The notes below the pieces were generated by a model. It worked only from the letters and a program-made list of their open reading frames with translations. It made no database searches and was not told where the DNA came from. From Deltaproteobacteria bacterium (lineage in GTDB: Bacteria > Desulfobacterota > GWC2-55-46 > DRQE01): DNA of 36,702 bases. Every line of letters begins with the position of its first letter. The first letter of the stretch is position 1. A program made the position numbers and the translations under genes. Of this stretch, positions 8,242 through 15,678 are shown one piece after another. Where the stretch lies: contig JAJRSM010000001.1 of the NCBI GenBank assembly GCA_024278765.1, positions 1-36,702 of the forward strand, in the 5' to 3' direction.

Positions 8242-9144
8242 ATGATAGCTGCAAGCAAAAGAAGAAAGAAACAAAGAATGACCGAGGGCGCAATACAGAC
8301 GATACTATTCCTCTGTGCCGCCCTCTCGGTCATTACGACCATTGGCATCGTCGGGGTTCTACTATTCGAGACCTGGGGATTTTTCCAGGAGGTCTCTATC
8401 ATAGATTTCCTCACCGACACGCAGTGGACCCCGCTCTTTGTCGATAAGCACTTTGGCATAATGAGCCTGCTTGCGGGTACCTGCCTGATAGCCCTTATCG
8501 CTATGTGCGTGGCACTACCGCTTGGCATCATGAGTGCTATCTACCTTAACGAATACGCCCCGTCAAGGGTACGGGAGACGATAAAACCTATAATAGAAGT
8601 CCTCGCAGGTATTCCAACGGTCGTCTACGGCTACTTCGCGCTGCTCTTCGTAACCCCGCTATTGCAAAGTTTCATACCGAATCTCTCTGGCTTTAACGCA
8701 CTGGCACCGGGCATTGTTATGGGGATAATGATCCTACCGATGGTATCTTCTCTTAGCGAAGACGCTATGCACTCGGTCCCTGACTCACTTAAAGAAGGCG
8801 CGTACGCGCTCGGTGCGACTCGCTTTCAGGTCGCTACAAGTGTTGTAGTCCCTGCGGCCCTGTCGGGTATAATGAGTGCCGCTGTCCTTGCCGTCTCCCG
8901 CGCGATAGGCGAGACGATGATCGTATCAATCGCAGCAGGACAACAGCCAAGACTTACGATGAATCCGCTAGTACCGCTTGAGACCATTACGGCCTTTATC
9001 GTCCAGGTCTCGCTCGGCGATACACCGACCGGCACAATCGAGTACAAGACTATCTTCGCGGCCGGCATGACGCTCTTTATCTTTACTCTCGTACTGAACC
9101 TCTTTAGCCAGTGGCTGAAAGAACGTTATAGGGAGGAGTATTGA
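8242..9144 (+). CDS. pstC: Phosphate ABC transporter permease PstC
   Basis: Inner-membrane permease subunit of 300 residues with about six transmembrane segments. The segment [21 protein letters not shown] is typical of PstC, and the EAA-type loop that contacts the ATPase is seen at [22 protein letters not shown]. It pairs with PstA to form the phosphate channel. The stop overlaps the pstA start by 4 bp (ATGA), which suggests translational coupling. The start at 8242 lacks a strong Shine-Dalgarno sequence; an internal ATG at 8278 ([11 protein letters not shown]) is an alternative that would remove a basic N-terminal tail. Confidence 0.94.
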   Translation: MIAASKRRKKQRMTEGAIQTILFLCAALSVITTIGIVGVLLFETWGFFQEVSIIDFLTDTQWTPLFVDKHFGIMSLLAGTCLIALIAMCVALPLGIMSAIYLNEYAPSRVRETIKPIIEVLAGIPTVVYGYFALLFVTPLLQSFIPNLSGFNALAPGIVMGIMILPMVSSLSEDAMHSVPDSLKEGAYALGATRFQVATSVVVPAALSGIMSAAVLAVSRAIGETMIVSIAAGQQPRLTMNPLVPLETITAFIVQVSLGDTPTGTIEYKTIFAAGMTLFIFTLVLNLFSQWLKERYREEY

Positions 9145-10001
9145 TGACCAGACTTGAGCGTAACAAACTGGCGGATAAACTCTTTAAGGTCGTCGCCATT
9201 TGCGCAACGGCAGTGGCTCTGGTATTTCTAGCGGCCCTCGTCATAGACCTCATCTACGACGGAGCAGGCCGTATTGACTGGTCCTTTATAACGAGCTTCC
9301 CTTCCAGGAGACCAGCACGCGCCGGAATAATCGCTGCGATTGCAGGAACCTTCTGGCTAATGGGACTTACCGCGCTCTTTGCCTTTCCAATCGGCGTGGG
9401 TGCCGGAATATACCTTGAAGAATACGCAAAGAAAAATACATTCACAAAGATCATCGAGGTAAATATAGCAAATCTGGCAGGAGTGCCATCTATAATCTAC
9501 GGCCTGCTCGGCCTTGGCATATTCGTCAGGACCTTCCGGCTGGACCAGAGCCTCTTAACAGGTGCGCTCACGCTTACGCTCTTGATCCTACCCATTATTA
9601 TCATAACCACGCGCGAGGCCCTGCGTGCCGTACCGTCCGGGCTGCGCCAAGCCTCATACGCGCTGGGTGCTAGCCAGTGGCAGACGACCTATTCTCAAGT
9701 ATTACCTGTAGCAATGCCCGGCATCCTCACCGGTACGATCCTCGCACTCTCTCGTGCCATTGGCGAGACAGCACCGCTGGTCGCAATAGGCGCACTAACA
9801 TACATTGCATTCTTGCCAGAGAGCGTTATGGATCCGTTCACGGCCCTACCTATTCAGATATTTAACTGGGTATCACGCCCGCAAAAAGGCTTTGCAATTA
9901 ACGCAGCTGCGGCTATAATAGTACTCCTTTGCATAACTCTTGTACTCAATAGCATCGCGATATATCTGCGACACAGATTCAAGAAAAGGATGAGATGGTA
10001 G
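9141..10001 (+). CDS. pstA: Phosphate ABC transporter permease PstA
   Basis: Second inner-membrane permease subunit, 286 residues and about six transmembrane helices. [19 protein letters not shown] and the EAA-like loop [22 protein letters not shown] are typical of PstA, as is [19 protein letters not shown]. The start overlaps the end of pstC (ATGA) and follows GGGAGGAG. The last codons overlap pstB by 7 bp. The tight overlaps indicate co-translation and fixed stoichiometry of the transporter. Confidence 0.95.
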   Translation: MMTRLERNKLADKLFKVVAICATAVALVFLAALVIDLIYDGAGRIDWSFITSFPSRRPARAGIIAAIAGTFWLMGLTALFAFPIGVGAGIYLEEYAKKNTFTKIIEVNIANLAGVPSIIYGLLGLGIFVRTFRLDQSLLTGALTLTLLILPIIIITTREALRAVPSGLRQASYALGASQWQTTYSQVLPVAMPGILTGTILALSRAIGETAPLVAIGALTYIAFLPESVMDPFTALPIQIFNWVSRPQKGFAINAAAAIIVLLCITLVLNSIAIYLRHRFKKRMRW

Positions 10002-10759
10002 AAAACAAAACAGTATTCAATATAGAAGAACTCAAGGCATGGTACGGAACAAAACAAGTCCTTAAAGGAATCAGCCTAAAGGTCCAGGCCAATAAGGTCA
10101 CAGCCCTGATCGGCCCTTCGGGCTGCGGAAAATCAACCTTCCTCAGATGCCTGAACCGCATGAACGACTTTATCAGAGACTTTCGCCACGAAGGCTCAAT
10201 ACTACTTAACGACCAAGACCTGTATTCATCTGATATCGATCCGATGGATATACGCCGCCAAGTCGGCATGGTCTTTCAGCGTCCCAATCCCTTTCCAAAA
10301 TCCATCTTCGACAACATCGCATACGGGCTGAGGATCTACGGAGAGAAAAACAAAACCGTACTTGCTGGCATCGTTGAAGAGAGCCTTAAAAAAGCAGCAC
10401 TCTGGAAAGAAGTTAAGGACAACCTCAAACAAAACGCCCTGACCTTATCAGGAGGCCAGCAGCAACGGCTCTGCATAGCGCGCGCAATCGCAATCAACCC
10501 TGAGGTTATACTCTTTGACGAGCCCTGCTCGTCCCTCGACCCGATAGCAACAACCAAGATCGAAGAGCTTATAGAAGAGCTGAAAGACGACTACTCAGTC
10601 GTCATCGTCACTCATAACATGCAGCAGGCCGCACGCTGCTCAGACTATACAGGCTTCTTCATGCTCGGTGATCTAATCGAGTTTGACGACACAAAGAAGA
10701 TATTTACGACACCTTCGAATAAACTGACAGAAGACTATATTACGGGAAGATTCGGCTAG
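9995..10759 (+). CDS. pstB: Phosphate ABC transporter ATPase PstB
   Basis: Cytoplasmic ATPase of the Pst importer, 254 residues, the usual length. Walker A is GPSGCGKS at 40-47, the Q-loop lies in [17 protein letters not shown], the signature is [16 protein letters not shown] from 151, Walker B is VILFDEP from 171, and the switch His is in VIVTHNM. The NPFPKSI segment after the Q-loop is diagnostic of PstB among ABC ATPases. It overlaps pstA by 7 bp, and an AAAGGATGAG ribosome-binding region lies inside pstA. Confidence 0.97.
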   Translation: MVENKTVFNIEELKAWYGTKQVLKGISLKVQANKVTALIGPSGCGKSTFLRCLNRMNDFIRDFRHEGSILLNDQDLYSSDIDPMDIRRQVGMVFQRPNPFPKSIFDNIAYGLRIYGEKNKTVLAGIVEESLKKAALWKEVKDNLKQNALTLSGGQQQRLCIARAIAINPEVILFDEPCSSLDPIATTKIEELIEELKDDYSVVIVTHNMQQAARCSDYTGFFMLGDLIEFDDTKKIFTTPSNKLTEDYITGRFG

Positions 10760-10774
10760 GGGTATTCACTCTAA

Positions 10775-10790
10775 GAGCGAGCATTCGCTC
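10775..10790 (+). other. Small hairpin between pstB and phoU
   Basis: GAGCGA-GCAT-TCGCTC forms a perfect 6-bp stem with a 4-nt loop in the 87-nt gap between pstB and phoU. There is no following T-run, so it does not look like a full terminator. It could be a processing or stability element that makes phoU expression differ from the transporter genes. Confidence 0.35.
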
Positions 10791-10846
10791 GTAAAGCATA
10801 CGCTCAAAGAGCAAACTGTCTAGACCGAAAAAGGGAGATTATATAA

Positions 10847-11515
10847 ATGGTAGTAAGAGCCTCATATCATAAAGAACTAAACACGCTCGAAGACGATGTC
10901 GTTCGCATGGGAAAAATGGCAGGGGACGCCGTAAAGGCCTCTGTTATCGCACTGCAAGAACGCGACCTGACGACCTCTAAAAAAATCATAAAAGACGATA
11001 AAAAGATAAATACCCTACGCTATGACATTGAAGAGCGTTGTCTCTTGCTGATAGCAACGCAGCAACCAATGGCCAGAGACCTGCGCACTATCGCAGCGCT
11101 CCTTAGCATCATCACAGACCTGGAACGCATCGGAGACCACGCCGAAGGTAACGCAAGGATCAGCCTGCTTATCGGCGATAAACCACTGATAAAACAAACC
11201 GTCGGCCTAAGTAAGATGGCCGCTCAGGGCATCTCAATGCTAGAACGTTGCCTCGTCGCCTTTAAAGAACGCGATAAAGAAACCGCAAAGATCATCTGTG
11301 ATGAGGACGATATAGTAGACGACCTATACGATAAAGACTATAGAGAAATCCTTGACATAATGATAAACGACACTTCGCTTATTCAGGAAGGCACCTACAT
11401 GACCTGGGCCGGCCATAACCTGGAGCGCGTCGCCGACCGGGTAACCAATATAGCAGAACGAGTCGTCTTTATGGTTACAGGCAAGATGGAAGAACTAAAC
11501 GTCTCAAAGTACTAG
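10847..11515 (+). CDS. phoU: Phosphate transport regulator PhoU
   Basis: The 222-residue protein has two PhoU repeats, each a three-helix bundle. The motifs LERIGDHAEGNARI (first repeat) and HNLERVADRVTNIAERVVFM (second repeat) carry the conserved acidic and Asn residues used for metal binding. PhoU links the Pst transporter to the PhoR kinase and keeps the Pho regulon off when phosphate is plentiful. The ATG at 10847 follows AGGGAGA. It is the last gene of the pst operon. phoR and phoB are not in the window. Confidence 0.95.
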   Translation: MVVRASYHKELNTLEDDVVRMGKMAGDAVKASVIALQERDLTTSKKIIKDDKKINTLRYDIEERCLLLIATQQPMARDLRTIAALLSIITDLERIGDHAEGNARISLLIGDKPLIKQTVGLSKMAAQGISMLERCLVAFKERDKETAKIICDEDDIVDDLYDKDYREILDIMINDTSLIQEGTYMTWAGHNLERVADRVTNIAERVVFMVTGKMEELNVSKY

Positions 11516-11940
11516 GCAACTGCGTTGAGCAACTCACTGCGTGAGGGCTAAAGCCCCTTCGGGGCAAAGACAGACCTTTATCGATGGGGGGGCTGTGCGT
11601 TATATAAGATAATATTAATGAATATGCTGTACGCAGTACCCCTGCGGTGGGGCACTCACTGCGTGAGGGCAACTGCGGTGGGGCAAAGTCCATCAGAAAG
11701 TTCCTTACTGTTCGTAGTAATAAATCATCTTTATGAATTTGCTGTGCGGCAAGTACCCTGCGGTGGGGCACTCACTGCGGGTGAGCTAAAGCCCCATGCG
11801 GGGTGGCAAAGCGGCTTCGCCGCAAAAAACAGACCTTTATCGATGGGGGCTGTGCGTTGTATAAGATAATATTAATGAATTTGCTGTACGCAGTACCCAC
11901 ATGCGTGGGGGCAAAGCGGCTTCGCCGCAATATAAACCAT
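11516..11940. repeat. Mosaic of short hairpin modules (locus B)
   Basis: No gene. The same module types as at 1-360 are present: CTCACTGCGTGAG, GCGGCTTCGCCGC, GCCCCTTCGGGGC, CCCTGCGGTGGGG and CCCACATGCGTGGG, joined by GGCAA or GGCTAAA linkers. A longer unit beginning CAGACCTTTATCGATGGGGG and running to ATATTAATGAAT occurs twice (about 11570-11625 and 11830-11881). TGCTGTACGCAGTACCC also recurs here and at locus A. Arms vary between modules but remain self-complementary. Open frames in this stretch are repeat artefacts. Confidence 0.75.
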
Positions 11941-11945
11941 TAGAA

Positions 11946-11997
11946 TGTCATAGCGCGGAGCAAAGAGGCAAAGCCTCATAGCGACAAAGCAATCTAG
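11946..11997 (+). repeat. Dispersed repeat of the GTCATTGCGAG...GAAGCAATCT type
   Basis: The unit begins TGTCATAGCG and ends GACAAAGCAATCTAG, with an internal GAGGC-AAA-GCCTC hairpin. Relatives in this window lie at 14171-14215 (reverse), 14484-14516 (forward) and 18964-19020 (reverse). All have a degenerate GTCATTGCGAG start and a GAAGCAATCT end around a variable hairpin, and all are intergenic. Confidence 0.55.
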
Positions 11998-12003
11998 TTT
12001 TTC

Positions 12004-12038
12004 AAAAGGCCTCTTCTATGAAGAGGCCTTTTTTTATT
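12004..12038 (+). terminator. Strong intrinsic terminator
   Basis: AAAAGGCCTCTT-CTATG-AAGAGGCCTTTTTTTATTT: the core stem is AGGCCTCTT/AAGAGGCCT, followed by a run of seven T. It is the first good rho-independent terminator after phoU, about 490 bp downstream, so the hairpin mosaic at 11516-11940 may be transcribed as the tail of the pst operon. The A-run on the other side means it could also work on the minus strand. Confidence 0.8.
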
Positions 12039-12045
12039 TCTTTTA

Positions 12046-12126
12046 CGTAGGGCAGCCCTTTAGGGTTGCGTCTTTTCAATACAACCTTAAAATACAAATA
12101 CTGCAAGGCTAAAGCCTTGCCCTACG
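12046..12126. repeat. Miniature inverted-repeat element, copy 1
   Basis: The ends are CGTAGGGCA and TGCCCTACG, a perfect inverted repeat. Just inside each end is a smaller hairpin, AGCCCTTTAGGGTT on the left and AAGGCTAAAGCCTT on the right, around an AT-rich centre. A second copy of the same design lies at 14366-14444. The two copies bracket the KAP NTPase cassette and the CDGSH gene. No transposase is encoded, so a MITE-like or REP-like element is inferred. Confidence 0.65.
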
Positions 12127-12209
12127 TTTAAAAACCCTTGTATAGGGAATTTTTTTGTGCGTAAAAGCCCGCAACTCATCAAATCTTGCAAAAATGTAAA
12201 CACTGGCTA

Positions 12210-12238
12210 TTGACAATGCAGAGGGGCGTACCTATATT
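12210..12238 (+). promoter_or_regulatory. Consensus sigma-70-type promoter of the KAP NTPase gene
   Basis: TTGACA at 12210-12215 and TATATT at 12233-12238 are separated by exactly 17 nt, near-perfect for the housekeeping sigma factor. The start codon lies 55 bp downstream of the -10 box, and AGGAG precedes it. This suggests constitutive expression of the accessory gene. The gap between the repeat element and this promoter holds nothing else recognisable. Confidence 0.7.
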
Positions 12239-12293
12239 ATTTAAATAAAGTTAAAATCAATAAACCACCAACCTGATTAACAGGAGCCATACA

Positions 12294-12650
12294 ATGAAAA
12301 TAAAACCTTCCAAACTTAATATTCCAAAGGACGACCCTTTTGCAGAAGATATATTAGAAAGAAAAGAAAGTGCTGAGATTCTCACACAATTCATATCTAC
12401 TATTAAAGAACCCTATGTACTAGCGATTGATTCAGCATGGGGAACAGGCAAGACTACTTTTATCCAGATGTGGTCGCAATTATTAAAAAATAATGGCTAT
12501 CCCTGTATCTATATCAATGCATGGGAAAACGACTTTAGTGACGACCCTTTAGTATCTCTTATAGGTGAAATAGATGCAGGCATTAAAGATATCAAACCAG
12601 AGAAAAGTCTTAAAACAAAGGCAAAAAAGAGCTTTGCAAAAGTTAAATAA
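12294..12650 (+). CDS. N-terminal part of the split KAP NTPase (Walker A)
   Basis: 118 residues from an ATG with an AGGAG ribosome-binding site. It carries the P-loop (SAWGTGKTTF) and the INAWENDFSDDPLVSLIGEI segment typical of KAP NTPases, then a lysine-rich stretch ending at TAA. Alone it has no Walker B and should be inactive as an NTPase. Confidence 0.6.
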   Translation: MKIKPSKLNIPKDDPFAEDILERKESAEILTQFISTIKEPYVLAIDSAWGTGKTTFIQMWSQLLKNNGYPCIYINAWENDFSDDPLVSLIGEIDAGIKDIKPEKSLKTKAKKSFAKVK

Positions 12651-12821
12651 ATTGGCTCTCAACTATTAAAAAAATCTATTCCAAATATAATAAAAGTTGC
12701 CACCTCAGATATTATCGATATTGACAAGGCATGCGCAGCCGCTATAGCAGAAACAGCAGCAAATGATGCCATTAACAAATACTCTTCTGATAAAACTAAG
12801 ATCAAAGAGTTCAAAGACAGC

Positions 12822-13691
12822 TTGAGCAAGTTTGTTGAAGATATCTCACCTCCAGATAATGAAGGCAACACAAAACCATTAATACTATTCATTGACGAGC
12901 TAGACAGATGTCGCCCAAACTTTGCTATTGAATTACTAGAAAAGGCAAAACACTTCTTCAACATAGATAATATTATCTTTATATTGGCAATAGACAAAGA
13001 ACAGCTTGGACACTCGATAAGATCAATGTATGGAGTTGGGATGAATGTAGACGGCTATCTACGCAGATTTATAAACCTTGACTATAACCTACCCGAACCA
13101 TCAACTGATGCCTTTTGCAATGCACTATTTGACAAACTGGAACTTACTAATCATTTCACAGGACAAACAGGTGTGGATAAGCACAAAGAACTTCTTTCGA
13201 CACTAAAAAAACTATTTAAGGCTTTCAATTTTAGTCTCAGAGACCAAGAACAATGTTCATCTCGGCTCAGCATTGTACTTAAAACTACACCACAAAACCA
13301 TCATATGCACCCTGCCTTCCTTGCGACCCTGATAACATTAAAAATATCTAACCAAACTTTATACACAAACTATATTAAAGGATATTCAGCCATGAATGAA
13401 ATTATTACTTATATAGGGAACACCCCTGAAGGCAAAACTTTATTAAATAGCCATTGTGGAAATATCTTAGAAGCATACTTCGCCTATGCACAATGTGACA
13501 GAGTTGAAAAACGTGAGCTTATAAATAAGTATGAGATAACGTCAAAAGATGATAGTACTTCTGAAGATGAAAAACACAAGGCGCATACTATATGTAAAAT
13601 ATCGCAACACCTTGACTTTGAGTACGACTATAACATTCTTGAATACCTTACAAAAAAAATAGAAATTGCCGAAGACTTCACACAAAAATAA
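12822..13691 (+). CDS. C-terminal part of the split KAP NTPase (Walker B)
   Basis: In the same frame as the N-terminal part. The earliest plausible restart after the TAA is TTG at 12822, without a clear Shine-Dalgarno sequence; the next in-frame ATG is near 13026, beyond Walker B. The 289 residues carry Walker B (ILFIDELDRC) and the KAP C-terminal region, then a variable tail without recognised domains. Independent translation is doubtful. Confidence 0.45.
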   Translation: MSKFVEDISPPDNEGNTKPLILFIDELDRCRPNFAIELLEKAKHFFNIDNIIFILAIDKEQLGHSIRSMYGVGMNVDGYLRRFINLDYNLPEPSTDAFCNALFDKLELTNHFTGQTGVDKHKELLSTLKKLFKAFNFSLRDQEQCSSRLSIVLKTTPQNHHMHPAFLATLITLKISNQTLYTNYIKGYSAMNEIITYIGNTPEGKTLLNSHCGNILEAYFAYAQCDRVEKRELINKYEITSKDDSTSEDEKHKAHTICKISQHLDFEYDYNILEYLTKKIEIAEDFTQK

Positions 13692-13705
13692 AACCAAGCA
13701 ACAAT

Positions 13706-13736
13706 AAAAAGCCCCCTTCAATGAAGGGGGCTTTTG
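13706..13736. terminator. Bidirectional intrinsic terminator
   Basis: AAAAAGCCCCCTTC-AAT-GAAGGGGGCTTTTG: a GC-rich stem of about 8 bp with T-rich flanks on both strands. It closes the KAP gene on the plus strand 15 bp after its stop and also lies 22 bp beyond the CDGSH gene stop on the minus strand, so it probably serves both converging genes. Confidence 0.8.
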
Positions 13737-13757
13737 TAATTTCTATTTTATTATTTT

Positions 13758-13997
13758 TTATCCTAACTTCGAATGCTCGCCGTCGCAGTACGGTGGGCGT
13801 TTTGTGTGTCTGCACATACACATCGGGACGGTTTTTTTCTTATCCAAGGTGAATTTAAGCGGAGTAAACTCCGTGCCCTTATGCGAGCCATCGCAAAAAG
13901 GCTGTTTCTCTGATCTGCCGCAGGCACACCAATAATAATCCCCGGCCTCCAACTCCATTATCATCGCATTCTTTGCTGCTACCGTTGGTTCACTCAT
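13758..13997 (-). CDS. Two-motif CDGSH-type iron-sulfur protein
   Basis: A 79-residue protein with two CDGSH motifs (mitoNEET/MiNT class): Cys24, Cys26, Cys35 and His39 ([18 protein letters not shown]), and Cys60, Cys62, Cys71 and His75 ([17 protein letters not shown]). Each three-Cys, one-His set can bind a redox-active, acid-labile [2Fe-2S] cluster, so one chain could carry two clusters. There is no signal peptide or membrane anchor, so it is predicted cytoplasmic. Function in bacteria is not settled; electron transfer or cluster donation is assumed for the family. AGGAGG precedes the ATG. It stands alone between repeat regions and converges on the KAP gene. Confidence 0.9.
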   Translation of the reverse strand: MSEPTVAAKNAMIMELEAGDYYWCACGRSEKQPFCDGSHKGTEFTPLKFTLDKKKTVPMCMCRHTKRPPYCDGEHSKLG

Positions 13998-14618
13998 TTA
14001 AAACCCCCTCCTTTGATTACAATCAAAATATAGTTAGACAAAAGTCAGCCTCGCCGACCATAGAAAGTCTGATTATAGCGGAGTTAAGAGAAACCGCAAA
14101 TGACCTTATTAAATCCTCCTCAGTTCCCTGCCGTAATGATGCCCCGTCTCAAAGATAGAAAAGACAAAACCAGATTGCTTTGCTACGGAGCTAAGCTCCT
14201 CCGCTCGCAATGACAATAATAAAAACAGATGCTGAAACAAGTTCAGCATGAAAGATTGGATATTTTTTTATTAAACGGTGTTTCGGTGCGTCCCCGCCCC
14301 GACTACCTGCGGTAGAGCATAGCGACTGCGTCGCAAGTACCAGGCATTAAATTACACTATCTTTTATAGGGCAACCCTTTAGGGTTGCGTCTTTATAAAA
14401 CAACTTATACAATACAAAAAATAAGGCTCAAACCTTGCCCTACGTTTCTTAATACCTTCTCGGCCAGAATGCATTCGCCGATCAGTCCTTGCGAGGACAA
14501 AGGACGAAGCAATCTCGCCTTTATAAATCCCCCTCTATCCCCCCGTCTGAGACGGCCACATGCTTTTCCAAAGGGGGAAGTAGAAACAAACTACTCAACT
14601 ATTTCGAAAGCACGTCAT
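13998..14618. other. Repeat-rich intergenic region downstream of glyQ
   Basis: No gene is supported in these 621 bp. The stretch holds two dispersed repeats of the GAAGCAATCT type (14171-14215 and 14484-14516), a half-copy of the element seen at 371-459 (about 14229-14250), copy 2 of the miniature inverted-repeat element, and a CCCCCT...AGGGGG inverted segment near 14528-14580. glyS, which commonly follows glyQ, is absent here. Confidence 0.6.
14366..14444. repeat. Miniature inverted-repeat element, copy 2
   Basis: Begins TATAGGGCAACCC and ends TTGCCCTACG. It shares the outer inverted repeat, the CCCTTTAGGGTTGCGTCTTT segment and the AAGGCT...CCTTGCCCTACG right end with copy 1 at 12046-12126, and lies in the same orientation. 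The spacer between the hairpins has diverged, so the copies are not a very recent duplication. Confidence 0.65.
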
Positions 14619-15494
14619 TTATCCTGTCTTATTAAGCAGCGGAAAACCAAGATCTTCCCTGACCTTCAGGTAACCTTTGGCGCAGCCCTTCGCAAGGTTT
14701 CTAACACGTCCGATAAAACGGGCTCGCTCAGTCACACTTATAGCCCCTCTGGCATCCAGAAGATTAAATGTATGCGAAGACTTCAGGCAATAATCATAGG
14801 CCGGCAGGACCAAGCCCTTATCGATCAGCCTTAGCGATTCCTTCTCGTATATATCAAATAAGGTAAAGAGCATCTTTGGATCGGACTCATCAAAGTTATA
14901 GCTGGAGAACTCGACCTCGCTGCGGTGATGGACGTCCCCGTAAGTTTTATCGTCACTCCACTTAAGATCATAGACGCTGTCTACTCCTTGCAGATACATA
15001 GAGATACGCTCTAGCCCGTAAGTAATTTCGCCGGCCACGGGCTTTATCTCAATGCCACCTGCCTGCTGAAAATAAGTAAACTGGGTAATCTCCATACCGT
15101 TTAGCCAGACCTCCCAGCCAAGCCCCCACGCGCCTAAGGTCGGGCTCTCCCAGTCGTCCTCGACAAAGCGAATGTCATGGGCGAGCGGATCTATGCCCAA
15201 AACCTTGAGGCTCTCCAGATAGAGATCCTGAATATTGTCGGGCGAGGGCTTCATAATGACCTGGAACTGATAATAATGCTGAAGCCTGTTGGGGTTCTTA
15301 CCATACCTGCCATCGGTCGGGCGGCGCGAAGGTTCGACATAGGCCGCCTTCCACGGCTCCGGGCCAAGGACTCGCAGAAAGGTCGCCGGATGGAATGTCC
15401 CCGCGCCCATCTCCATATCATAGGGCTGCTGCAAGAGGCATCCCTTATCAGCCCAAAACTTTTGTAGATTTAAAATAACATCCTGAAAATTCAT
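14619..15494 (-). CDS. glyQ: Glycyl-tRNA synthetase alpha subunit
   Basis: Catalytic alpha chain of the bacterial alpha2beta2 glycyl-tRNA synthetase, 291 residues. The start [19 protein letters not shown] is characteristic, followed by the class II motifs in [35 protein letters not shown], and [16 protein letters not shown] (motif 3 region). The ATG at 15494 is preceded by CAGGAGA; an in-frame start 30 bp upstream would add non-family residues. It follows recO on the minus strand. The partner glyS is not downstream as usual, so the beta subunit must be encoded elsewhere. The start region is part of a tandem duplication at 15484-15678. Confidence 0.95.
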   Translation of the reverse strand: MNFQDVILNLQKFWADKGCLLQQPYDMEMGAGTFHPATFLRVLGPEPWKAAYVEPSRRPTDGRYGKNPNRLQHYYQFQVIMKPSPDNIQDLYLESLKVLGIDPLAHDIRFVEDDWESPTLGAWGLGWEVWLNGMEITQFTYFQQAGGIEIKPVAGEITYGLERISMYLQGVDSVYDLKWSDDKTYGDVHHRSEVEFSSYNFDESDPKMLFTLFDIYEKESLRLIDKGLVLPAYDYCLKSSHTFNLLDARGAISVTERARFIGRVRNLAKGCAKGYLKVREDLGFPLLNKTG

Positions 15495-15678
15495 ATAGTC
15501 TCCTGTATCTAAGCCAAATGGCAAACAGTCGTATTATAAAACATCTGCACAGTATTTAAAGGCCGTTGCAGCTATAAAGCCGTTTCGGCCTCATGAAAAT
15601 TCATATAGTTTCCTGTATTCAAGTCAAATGGCAAACTGTCGTATTATAAAGTACCCTGCATAGTATTTAAAAGGCCGT
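15484..15678 (-). repeat. Tandem duplication of the recO-glyQ junction
   Basis: Two diverged copies of about 83 bp lie 110 bp apart (15484-15566 and 15594-15678). Each contains, on the minus strand, a recO-end-like ACGGCCTTT(T)AA, a TTTATAATACGAC segment with a good -10 (TATAAT), the GTTTGCCATTTG segment, a ribosome-binding site, and ATGAATTTTCA, the first codons of glyQ. The glyQ-proximal copy starts the real gene; the other opens a 10-codon frame. Confidence 0.8.
15572..15604 (-). CDS. Possible 10-aa leader peptide upstream of glyQ
   Basis: The recO-side duplicate retains a ribosome-binding site (CAGGAAACT) and an ATG, and reads MNFHEAETAL then TAG. The first three residues match glyQ. The following sequence can pair GGCCG with CGGCC. 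It may be only a duplication relic, or it may be translated and affect glyQ expression. No glycine codons are present, so classical attenuation by glycine is not suggested. Confidence 0.25.
   Translation of the reverse strand: MNFHEAETAL

Larger units (their letters stand above)
12294..13691 (+). pseudogene. KAP-family P-loop NTPase interrupted by an in-frame TAA
   Basis: Reading one frame from the ATG at 12294 to the stop at 13691 gives 465 codons with a single TAA at 12648-12650 (codon 119). Before it lies Walker A, SAWGTGKT (47-54), after the N-terminal DDPFAEDILERKESAEIL segment. After it lies Walker B, ILFIDELDRCRPNFAIELL (about 197), then IIFILAIDKEQL and VDGYLRRFINLDYNLPEP, all typical of KAP NTPases (Pfam KAP_NTPase). 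No frameshift is needed to join them. The F-plasmid phage-exclusion protein PifA is described as a KAP-family member, so a defence role is possible but not shown. No transmembrane segments are evident. The gene is AT-rich relative to its neighbours and has its own promoter and terminator, which suggests acquisition by transfer. It may be a recent pseudogene, be split into two polypeptides, or carry a sequencing error. Confidence 0.75.

Noticed and set aside
11618-11869. 83-codon frame after phoU
   Set aside because: Built from hairpin modules and the repeated LYAVPL/FAVRQVP-like readings; a repeat artefact.
14385-14834. 149-codon plus-strand frame overlapping the glyQ end
   Set aside because: Half of it is antisense to glyQ and the rest reads through the miniature element and repeats.
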